DNA from: Amphiduros pacificus
Lineage: Eukaryota; Annelida; Polychaeta; Phyllodocida; Hesionidae
Direction: 5' to 3'
DNA length: 64,000 nucleotides
NCBI GenBank assembly: GCA_949316495.1
Contig: OX439002.1
Coordinates: 49,692,531-49,756,530, forward strand
The notes under the pieces are model-generated. The model made no database searches. It had not been told where the DNA came from and was given only the letters and a program-made list of their open reading frames with translations. A program made the translations under genes and the position numbers. Shown here piece after piece: positions 12,701 to 21,547 of the stretch (positions are counted from its first letter, which is position 1; each line of letters starts with the position of its first letter).

Positions 12701-15700
12701 TCCTGCAGCTTAGTTATGTTGTCCACATGTCCAAGCAAAGGTGAACCTAAAATGAAAAAAAATTATGAAATTTAAAGGAATTTTATAAAGGAGATAAATT
12801 TCAATTTAAATAACATTACACTGAACATTATTCATTGTTTCACAGAATAATATGTGCCAGTATGTGTTCTTACCAGCATAGGCTACCACCACAACTGGCA
12901 TTTTGGCAGATGCTGTGTCATCCTCAATCAACTTTTCTAAGGCAGCTATATCCTACAATGGAAAAAAATAACCCATATAAAATATCCAGAATATTTAACA
13001 TATATAATATCAGAAAACTTGATATTCATCTTTTGTTGTGAAAAGATACTGACAACTGTTTTTTATACTCTCCAGATAAATTTTGTTGATAATACATATA
13101 TTTCCACAATAATACATGTGATTTAAATATATCTATGTTATAAATGATATGAGCTTTGTCCTCTAGAAATAACGTTAACTTTGTAAATATGACCAACCAG
13201 GTCATAAAACAACTGACCAGGGTATGCTAAAATCTAATAGTAATTAAGGTGTGCTAAGCTGTAGTTAATGTGGTAGCAGTTGGGAATCTTTGAATGTCTT
13301 TTCATACCTGGATACAAATTTGGTATATCTTATTCTAATATTGAATGTCTTCATACATGGTACAAATTTGGTATATCTCATTCTCATACTGAATGTCTTC
13401 AAACATAATACAAATTTGGTATATCTCATTCTCATACTGAATGGCTTCATACATGATACACATTTGGTATATCTCATTCTCATACTGAATGGCTTCATTC
13501 ACAATACAAATTTGGTATATCTCATTCTAATATGTGGTAAGTTGGAGCCTATCCTACCATCTTTTGTTGGAATCCTTGTCTGGCTTCACATGACACAGTT
13601 GATAAGCATGAAATGGGAAGACCAAGCTGAAAATATAACATATTCATAATGTCATGATCAGGAGATATATGGGAGAAAAGTTAAAGCTTCATGGTGGCTG
13701 CCATGAGCATTTATAGCTCAACTATGCTGCACCACTAACATCTAATCTCTCTGAACATTAATGATAATAATAAAACAATTATAAGTATGTTCATGGCACT
13801 TTTTCCATTGCGTTAAGTGCACAAAAATTCCTATATTCTTCAATTCAATAAATGAAAATAACATCTAATTATATATATATACTAAAAACAAACTAAACTT
13901 AGTTTCACTGGTGATATGGCCCATCATCAACCATAATTCTATACAATGTCATTATTTTAGTTTTTGACTTGGACTAATGGCTAAGATGTTGAAAAGGCCA
14001 ACCATTGGATTGCAGAATAGAAATGAAACATATTTCTGATAAAACACCTCTTATAGCAAAAGAAAGTGATCATTTCCTAAATATAATGAAGGAAATAAGA
14101 AAATGAATCTCTTTATTAATACACCAAGAGGTTCGGGTAAAGGTTGCATCAATTCTTGTATGTTTTGATCTAGACTATTAATAACAGACTAATGTTATAT
14201 GAGAGGAAGGCAGTGTAGTACCTGAGTACAGATGTAGTGGCCAAGGCCTTGTTTGGCAGCTGCACTGATGTAGATGATCGGGGTCCTGGAGTACAGTGCA
14301 TCATAGCCGTCTGTAGAGAACTTGGGATACTTCTGGTACAGCGCCAGACGACACACTCGCACTAAACCTTCCCTTTCATCATCATGAAAGTACGCAGATG
14401 AATCATTAAATCTGGATGAAAAATATAATCAAAACATTTTTAATATACAAATCTCTTCAAGCATTAATTGTTTCAAGCATTAATTGCTTCAAGCATTAAT
14501 TGCTTCAAGCATTAATTGCTTCAAGCATTAATTGCTTCAAGCATTAATTGCTTCAAGCATTAATTCCCTTTCATCATCATGAAAGTATGCGGATGAATCA
14601 TTAAATCTGGACGAAAAAATATAATCAAAACATTTTTAATATACAAATCTCTTCAAGCATTAATTGCTAATTGTGGGAACCACTGCATCAATAAAGTTTC
14701 ATAATGTCTGATATATTTTATAAATGTTGCCCAGCTATTGAAAGGTAGAGTTTTTATATCTTAAGGCTGAGGGTTTAATTTCTTTACTTAAAACTGTTCA
14801 TCATTTAAGATTCACTTTCTTTTTTTAAGAAAATATCATTTTGATAACATTAATGCTACAATGCTTGAGTAGTTTACCTGAATAGCCTTGATATCCAGAG
14901 AGTGGTGTCAGAGATGATCCTGGTGGCAAACTGTCGCAGATGGGATGGATCCAGAGTGGAAACGTATGCTGCTATACTGTGGCCCAGGACGGCAACCTCA
15001 GCATGCTGGTCCAGCTCCTTCAGGCTTGCTGGCCTGAAACCAAAAAATATGAAGCTCCCATTACAAATTAACCATAAGTGTCTTTCTCTTTTGATATTTC
15101 TGACATAATTGCAAAATATGATCATTTTTTGTTTGTTTGAAGTATGATCATATATAGTTTAGAACTTTGTAATTAAGCATAACTTACATCAATTTTGCAA
15201 TATCCACTTTGTCATTGTTGAAGTTTTCATACACAATGAGGTTCTGGATGTGATTCATAACCTCTGCCAACTCTTGTCCTCTGTTACAAAAACATCAACA
15301 TTAGATCAGTCAAGACTCCAATACCCAATAAAACACACACACACATATTTCAGACTGTTTTATATTCTTGTTCAAGCAAAAATAGAGTCACTTACTCCCC
15401 CTTCAAGGGTCCAGGAATATGGGCCCCCAGCTTGATCTTTCTTTCCTTTTCACGGTCTTCATCCCATTGCCTGCAAGATCATTATAGGTTATTTAAATGT
15501 TTACAAATGTGCAAATCTATATATACGAGAAGATTAGTGCAATTGATCTAAAATTCAATGGAAACAAATCATTATAAATTCTTTTTTTGAGCATTTGAAA
15601 TCTAACTTTATCCTTATATATCATATTTATAAGCATACAACCTTTGTATATTATCCAAAATTTCATTATTTTTCTGGATTGACAACTCCATCTTGGACAA

Positions 15701-17263
15701 GACTGGATGCATGAAATGCTGGAAAGAAAAAATATTGTACTGTATTATTCATTCGAGAATGTTTTAAATGACTCGAAAACAATGAAAGACAAAAAATTCA
15801 AACCACCAAAAATAATAAATAAAACATTAAAGTAAACAAAACACTTGGAAAGATTGCTGAAAGAGGGCTGGTGCACTGGGAATTGAGGTTTTATAAAATG
15901 ATGCTGATCTAGCACCCTTAATATTTTATTGAAACTGAAACTAAAATGATTCATATCAGTGCATGCTCAGAGGAGAGGGCGAACTGTCACTTCCGCTTAC
16001 GAACATGGTGACCACCTTGGACATGTTGAAAACAAAGCAGTGAACACATACACCAGTGCCAAAATAGAGCAAAATCTTCCTAAAACATACATAAGTGTCT
16101 TCCTCATGTTCTCCTGATTCCAGACATATTTAAATCATTTCTGTAAGTGTATTAGCCAAGAATCATATATGTGATAAATATTGTGCTAATGCAAAAAATA
16201 TCATACTTATCTGAAAGATATTGTGTTTAAATGGGAAAAATATCTTATTTATTCGCAAAATATCAGATGCATGTGAAAGCAATTCTGTCAAAAAGGGAAG
16301 ACACGACTCAAAGCTATATAGAATCCTCCTTTAAGGCCGAGCTGTGGAAATTATGACAGAATACCGTTTTATCGTAGTTTTGGCCAAACATTACAAGGAT
16401 TTTGAAGAGCACTACTGTGAACTCTGATAATTGACATCAGTGAAGTTTACTATTTGACCTTCTTTGTTGAAACTTTTAGTTTTTCGCACCACTGAGTGGG
16501 AAGACATCACAGGATTTTTTTACAGGAAACAAAGGTGAGATCTTAATATTGGGCTTATATTTAAGCTATTGCATATCAGAACATATCAAATTAAATTGTT
16601 ATTTGCACACATAAAATATATAGAAAAGTCAACAGATAATGACTTTAAAGACGAAATCTTCAGATCACGGTTCAATTAGATTCTATTTCAATGGCTGACA
16701 GGGATTTGTTTTTAACGCCGATTGGGGTTGCCAGGGTGTGAAATCCCTGTATGTGTGAAAGTGCCCGTATGACTGTCCCCTCCTATATCGATGCTTGCAT
16801 ATATGGTCCCAGTATTTTTATAACTAATTACTAATTAGCATTTCTTTTGACAACAGTGTTATGATGTTGCTAATGGCAGTGAAAACATTTACAGACCATT
16901 CAAAAAACCTTCCCATAAATTATTAACGACATATTACTTTCCACATTGACCTCAACTTTTGGAAATCTGACCAAACTGCTAGGTTGTTTGGGTAAATAGT
17001 AAAGCAAAAATTCTGCAATTTTTGTCTGTCAATTCTGAGAAATTAAGAAAAGTGGGCTGGGCCCGGTCTTGTCACAACTCGTCAATACACACCTTGTAAA
17101 ACCTCTTATCCGTCTCATTTCCCGAGAATGCGACATCAGGTTTCTTTTTTTCGATGTCCTGAACCTCGCCCTCTGCCGATGCAGTGACATTTGCCTCCAT
17201 TACAGGTTGATTTTCAGCCTCTGAAGTTGTAGTTTCGGCAACTTTGGTTTCTGAATCCGCCAT
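6739..17263 (-). CDS. PDXDC1: PDXDC1: pyridoxal-dependent decarboxylase domain protein 1, complete, 21 coding exons
   Basis: Coding exons, 5' to 3' on the minus strand: 17263-17093, 15718-15642, 15470-15396, 15280-15188, 15033-14878, 14411-14222, 13626-13558, 12952-12874, 12746-12662, 12487-12367, 12160-11954, 11623-11531, 11157-11088, 10982-10894, 10637-10532, 9987-9816, 9608-9484, 8011-7893, 7755-7663, 7445-7343, 7022-6739. All introns are GT-AG and all phases agree. The total is 2577 nt (858 aa plus stop); human PDXDC1 is about 788 aa. The start ATG has a strong context (aacATGG). Recalled human counterparts match throughout: LGHSIAAYVSTLD (exon 5), YISAAAKQGLGHYICTQ (exon 6), WLHIEG (exon 9), WLGLPAVPSV (exon 10), LPLWLCLQSMGHEGVV (exon 11), GVLRQVPLVGSLLNWWSP (exon 20). 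The fold is that of group II PLP decarboxylases, but the usual HKW motif reads GGW (residues 361-363) and HVDA reads HIEG (329-332). Catalytic activity is therefore doubtful. The family's function is not well defined; there is no signal peptide, so it is probably intracellular. Exon 12 adds an acidic insert. The C-terminal 90 residues are low-complexity, rich in Ser, Pro and Gln. Confidence 0.95.
8580..8593. repeat. Short (AT)n tract in a PDXDC1 intron
   Basis: A short dinucleotide tract in the long intron between exons 17 and 18 (8012-9483). The rest of this intron is AT-rich with no recognised element. Confidence 0.7.
10280..10343 (-). repeat. tRNA-like SINE head in a PDXDC1 intron
   Basis: On the minus strand the sequence has an A-box-like 'agctcaagtggtagag' and a B-box-like 'gttcaaaacc' at tRNA spacing, with 'tttgccttgagaccca' between. 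The same layout, including 'tttgcattgagaccca', occurs at 55348-55416. Two copies sharing the non-box middle make this a dispersed tRNA-derived family rather than a functional tRNA. This copy is the more decayed. Confidence 0.55.
11230..11530. repeat. Degenerate intronic repeat beside PDXDC1 exon 12
   Basis: Diverged copies of a block resembling 'gtggata..aaccagggcatctatagctt' recur in this intron. One relative spans the exon 12 donor itself (11521-11545) and another lies at 11351-11374. Weaker matches are at about 11290-11320 and 11430-11465. The copies are too diverged to fix a unit length by eye. Confidence 0.35.
13270..13535. repeat. 48-bp tandem repeat, about five copies, in PDXDC1 intron 7
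   Basis: The landmark 'tttggtatatct' recurs every 48 bp, at about 13321, 13369, 13417, 13465 and 13513. Because 48 is a multiple of three, both strands stay open across the array and give spurious repetitive frames. The array ends only some 25 bp downstream of the exon 7 donor at 13558. Confidence 0.93.
14455..14565. repeat. 16-bp minisatellite, about seven copies, in PDXDC1 intron 5
   Basis: Tandem copies of cttcaagcattaattg. The array is flanked by two copies of a segment of about 100 bp that includes the start of exon 6 (14371-14470 and 14566-14668), so array and duplication probably arose together. Confidence 0.95.
14566..14668 (-). pseudogene. Tandem duplicate of the 5' end of PDXDC1 exon 6 with its splice acceptor
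   Basis: This segment repeats 14371-14470 with about three substitutions and one single-base length change. On the minus strand it keeps the acceptor (ccag then ATTTAATG) and the first 14 or so codons, encoding FNDSSAYFHDDER. It then runs into the 16-bp minisatellite and meets a stop. No donor is evident close by, so the genuine exon 6 at 14411-14222 remains the functional one. Use of the duplicate acceptor would shorten or disrupt the product. Confidence 0.85.
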
Positions 17264-17514
17264 GTTTCCACGCTGGCAATCTGACTGCCATAAAGTTACA
17301 CGCACTTGTATGTCGTAAATTTTATAATACTGTTTGAAAATTTGATAATTAGAAAAGTAGAACAACTTTATATATTTTTTGACACAATTAATATCATGCT
17401 AATATTAAGGTTGATATCAATTGAATATATCAAGCCGTTTTGATCAGAAATTGTCGCAAAAGGTTGACGTCACTTGGATCAGTTCAGGCACACAGGAGGT
17501 GGCAACATCAACAG
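17264..17514. promoter_or_regulatory. Probable divergent promoter region with a CRE palindrome
   Basis: Lies immediately upstream of the PDXDC1 start (minus strand), with the MFSD6-like gene on the other side (plus strand). It contains a perfect TGACGTCA palindrome at 17465-17472, the binding site of CREB/ATF-type bZIP factors in animals. A possible plus-strand donor (acag then gttggt) at 17515 could end a non-coding first exon of the MFSD6-like gene. No TATA box is clear. The promoter call rests on position. Confidence 0.4.
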
Positions 17515-18810
17515 GTTGGTAATTTCTCCATTAGATTTACCTTTGAACTAACAATTATCCAGAATATTTCTCATTTATTTACCTCGCTACACATTAATCA
17601 AGCTCTTTGCGTACTTTGTTTTATGCATTTTACAGTCAGTTGTGAGAACAACTTGAAAATGTGTTGTACAAAAATACTCCTGAAGTTCAAAAGTTGGAAC
17701 AGTTCCGCTCCTCAGCATGCTGAGCGTCGGGCTGATGTGTTGGCAAATCTTTGAAAACACTGCAAAACTAAAGAGTAGAAATTCTACAGTCCCAAGGAAC
17801 CAAACTCAGATATAAATTTACAGTATAATACCATGACATGACTTTTAATTTGTGATCAATCAAGTGTGGCATTTGTATAATTGACAGCAACCATAGAGAA
17901 AAAATAGAGGCAAAATGTGTAAAAACAATTAACACATTCACATTTGTTTTATCCAAATCAGATCAATTAGATTACCCTTTTCCCTGAATCAAGTTGTAAT
18001 CATAAGATAACAGGATTCACACATGTTGTGTCATACTCTGTCACATACTTCAACTAATTGTACCAGGAATGGTTTAAGTTTAATATTATTAACAAACTTT
18101 ATGGATGTGCTTGCATAAATTATTTTAATTAACAGCTTATTTCATTATTACATTAATTAATTTTGCTATCCATAATTACAATTACATGTGGCAATATTGT
18201 ATGAATCTCAGCAGGTAATTTATTTTAGATTAGAGCAAATCATTTAAAGCACTTAATGCTGTTTGGTTTATAATGTAAATTTTCCACTTAGGTTCATTAA
18301 CAAACAATTATAAATGGAACTAAAATTGCCAATTTTTTGTGTGCCTGACCGTTCTCAATATACAGTGACCGGCAACTGTCCGAAACCGGCAGATTAAACT
18401 CGGACATTTTTAAATCAGTCAAATATCGAGTAAAACTGATCTGTAGTAATTGCAATTAAGTTGAATATTGTCTCTCACATGTTTTCTTTTATTCCCACTG
18501 CTTTTCAAATCGTTAAAAGTGTTTATTTGTTTTCACGGCACGAATGATCGCATCACTGTCAAATGACGTCAGAAGTGGTGACACCTGAAAAATCTTTTGA
18601 CAATTAAAAAAAATCTTACTTGAACAAAAAGTTTGATAATATATCTGTTGAATATCTGTTATTAACCAAATTTCATTGTTAAGATATTGACTTCCCCAAT
18701 AATTGGTTAAGTTAATAAATCCAACTGAACATCTTGGAAATAAAAATAACAAAAAAAGCTATTTGGAATAAATTGTATGTTGCCTTAAAAGTCATGTTGT
18801 AAATGTATTT
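17515..18810. other. Intergenic or 5' UTR intron space
   Basis: AT-rich sequence between the two head-to-head genes with no recognised coding exon. A second TGACGTCA lies at 18564-18571. Confidence 0.4.
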
Positions 18811-18880
18811 GTTGATGATGCCTCAGCCTCAAAAACTGGCCCCCACAACAACATGCTATGGGGAGACTGCACAGATGTTC
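18811..18880 (+). repeat. Dispersed repeat block X, copy 1
   Basis: Contains 'aaaactggcccccacaacaa' and then 'catgctatggggaga'. A diverged direct copy lies at 21103-21170 ('aagaactggcccttacaaca' and 'atgctattggtaga'). In both places the block is followed downstream by block Y, which suggests one larger duplicated element. Confidence 0.6.
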
Positions 18881-19080
18881 ACAAAATTATTAATTAATAT
18901 TGCTTGGAAATGCCTGCTAATCAAAAGAGCAAAGAATTCTGAGTAGATTTAGTTCAAATTTGGTGTAAATCAGACAATTAGAACAGAAATGACAAGCAAA
19001 ATTCTGATAGACGATTTGCGTTAGCGCCTGAGCAATATTAGAAATTAAGTGTTTTTGAAAAATGAATGACTTGCAACTAT

Positions 19081-19220
19081 TCCATCAGTTTGCAATGGCT
19101 GTTTCATTTTGTGTCTTTTTGTTTATTTCAATTTTTGTTTTGTTCGTTGTAATTTTTGTATTGGTTATTGCAATTTTTGTTTTGTTTGTTGTAATTTTTG
19201 TTTTGTTTGCTAATTTTTTT
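19081..19220. repeat. T-rich imperfect repeat around 'tttttgttttgtttgttgtaa'
   Basis: Several imperfect copies of a unit of about 21-30 bp rich in T and G on the plus strand. It is simple sequence with no gene. Confidence 0.7.
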
Positions 19221-19271
19221 CCCATCTGTGTTACATAAATGGTTTTGGAAGAAAAAAACAATACCAAGGGT

Positions 19272-19386
19272 GCCAACCTTGAGGAAAACAAATATTGACT
19301 CTGACATAGATCTCTAAACAAAATTGAAACTCATTTTATTTTACAGATTTATGTCAGAGTCAATATTTGTTTTCCTCAAGGTTGGC
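19272..19386. repeat. Perfect 37-bp inverted repeat with a 41-base loop
   Basis: 19272-19308 (from gccaaccttgagg to tctgacata) is the exact reverse complement of 19350-19386. Looser homology extends outward (ggaagaaa and ttcttcc). A third, diverged copy in the orientation of the right arm lies at 21246-21290. Arms this long and perfect imply a recent inverted duplication or a fold-back type element. Confidence 0.93.
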
Positions 19387-19425
19387 ATCCCTTACCAAAC
19401 CTTTCTTCCTTCAATAAGTGTTTTT
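19325..19425 (+). repeat. Dispersed repeat block Y, copy 1
   Basis: Runs from 'ttgaaactcattttatttta' through 'tcctcaaggttggcatcc' to 'ccttcaataa'. The diverged copy at 21225-21330 has the same order of landmarks: gaatctcattttttt, tcctcaaggttggcatcc, ccttcaataa. Confidence 0.7.
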
Positions 19426-20335
19426 ATGTATATATACATGTCCAAAGTCTGAATGAACAAGTTTCTGAAAAATGCCCATATCTCCGTGATCATGGCTTTT
19501 TTTATTGCTATTATCTCAGTATAGTTTGATTATAAATACGATGTTATAAATCTTAATACCATTTGAAGTGTGGTTATTTTATTGATAATTTCAAAGACAA
19601 ATTTGTGCAAACTTTTAAATCAGATCAAATGATATTGTTTTGATTAGAAACATTTTACAAATCATTCATTTAAATATTTGAGGAATATTTGTTTGAGATG
19701 AAAAAGTTGTCTGTGGTGATGTGACAAACTGACAGTTCAACGTGATATCATCATTATTTCCCACCGATAAGAGAAATTTTGGCTTTTTTTGTTGATTTGT
19801 TTGTTAGAATTATTATAATTTTTTAAATAATTAAGTTTGTTTCTGTGATTTCTGTTTTGTTTGTTGAATCATATAGAGAAAATTTAAGTATCTATTTTTT
19901 CTCTATTGTTGAATTTATTCAGTGGAACACCATCTTTCCTGTTTGTGCTTCATATCATATGTGGTGATAGGGACAAACACATGGTATTCTTTTTTCTAAG
20001 TCTTTGCAGCCAGATTTATCCCAATAAACATGATTAAAGGGGAAAATGCTATGTTGTGCGATATTTAGGCAGGCTGTGGAATTGATTATTGATTAAAGCA
20101 TTTAATGACGATTTGGATGCAGATGACATGAGGTGTTTGTGTACCGAGTATGAGTCACTGTGGCTGAACACACTGCCAGTCAATGATACGTCTATGACAT
20201 CTGACCACAAGACTGCATTCAATTATTCCCACACAAACTCACCTGCCTGCATATCAGGCTATTTGACATACCTCGTTCACTTTACATCACATAATATGCA
20301 CAGAAACTTATTGATATTAAATACTGCTTGTGCGA

Positions 20336-20600
20336 CATCTAGCACACTCTGACCAAGCTTTATTTACTTATTGATATTGTGCCTAGCAAGTCTGTATTGT
20401 CAACATTTTCCTAATTTTTTAAGCATTTTCCTCAGTGCTTCCAAATCAATGTGCAAAATCTAACACACTCCAACCAAGCTTAAGTGACTTATTGATATCT
20501 GTTGTGCCAAGGCGGTATTGTCAAAATATTGTGCTAAGGTGGTATTGTCAAAATATTCCTAATTTTTAAAGCTTTTTCCTCGGTGCCTCCAAATTAATGA
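20336..20600. repeat. Tandem duplication of about 121 bp
   Basis: Copy 1 is about 20336-20456 and copy 2 about 20457-20600, sharing 'cacact..accaagctt', 'acttattgatat', 'gtattgtcaa', 'cctaattttt' and 'ttcctc.gtgc.tccaaat'. Copy 2 also contains a 27-bp internal duplication around 'aaggcggtattgtcaaaata'. Non-coding. Confidence 0.8.
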
Positions 20601-21102
20601 ATATATGGTTTACAAATGATAAGATTAATTATCTTTTTAAAAAAAAATATTCTGGAATAATTTGTATTCAATTTCAATAGGGACAGTTAAAGCGACACCA
20701 ACTGCTGGTTTAGCTTGTTTTTTCATGAATTTTTATGCTGTATTTACCCAATATATTCTGATCCTATATTTACCGTACATATAGTATCTAATTATAGATG
20801 TATGAAACATTTATGTTTTTCTGATTATTCACTCTGGACATCTGAACACAAGGCTGAATTATATTTACTTGGATAAATTAGATTCAACAATTCATTCAAG
20901 TAAATAGGGCCTATTTGGTCATCCATGAATGTGACAAAATATGGTCAAGCAGATCCATTGCCATGTAAAAGGTACTGTGTATAAATAATGCCACATCACA
21001 GCAGCTTGGCATGACCAGAAAAGGGCATAGAGGGTTTTACATTAAACTTGGTGCTATTTCAACTTTCTTCCTTAAGCATGCTAGTCCATATATGACAAGC
21101 AT

Positions 21103-21335
21103 AACTACTGATGCATTAAGAACTGGCCCTTACAACAACATGCTATTGGTAGATTGGACAGATCTTTCAAGTAAAGCAGACCCATTTTTTCATGGTTCCC
21201 TTTCACGTTCTTTATTTTAAAAAGATTGAATCTCATTTTTTTACAGATCTATGTGAGAGTTAATTTTTGTTTTCCTCAAGGTTGGCATCCATAGTATTTT
21301 TCCCCTACCAAGCCTTTCCTCCTTCAATAACATCA
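21103..21335 (+). repeat. Dispersed repeat blocks X and Y, copy 2
   Basis: Block X (21103-21170) and block Y (21225-21330) in the same order and orientation as at 18811-18880 and 19325-19425, but only about 60 bp apart rather than about 450 bp. This copy lies just upstream of the 5' exon of the MFSD6-like gene. Confidence 0.6.
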
Positions 21336-21401
21336 CCATGATATAATTGTTATAGTCTTGTTTTGTATAAATTTGTAATGTGTATATGATTTGTCTTTCA
21401 G

Positions 21402-21547
21402 AGCATGGTGGAGTGGTGTTGACAGTCACGTAAAGGGAAACACCTCCTTAAGTCTTCCATCCAAAGGTGCCAACCACATTGTCTTCCAATCTCTCCATTG
21501 TGGGAGCTATTTTAGCCATCTACAGCCAAGCATTGTAATCATACATC
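21402..21547 (+). other. Probable 5' UTR of the MFSD6-like gene
   Basis: A good acceptor, ttgtctttcag, ends at 21401, so the exon carrying the CDS probably begins at 21402. An in-frame TAA at 21536-21538 lies four codons before the ATG at 21548 and supports that start. Confidence 0.55.

Noticed and set aside
13265-13649. Repetitive frames on both strands in PDXDC1 intron 7
   Set aside because: The 48-bp repeat period is a multiple of three, so frames stay open by chance; the true exon 7 here is 13626-13558 on the minus strand.
17264-17365. Upstream in-frame extension of PDXDC1 before the ATG at 17263
   Set aside because: The upstream start lies in AT-rich DNA with poor context, whereas the ATG at 17263 has A at -3 and G at +4.
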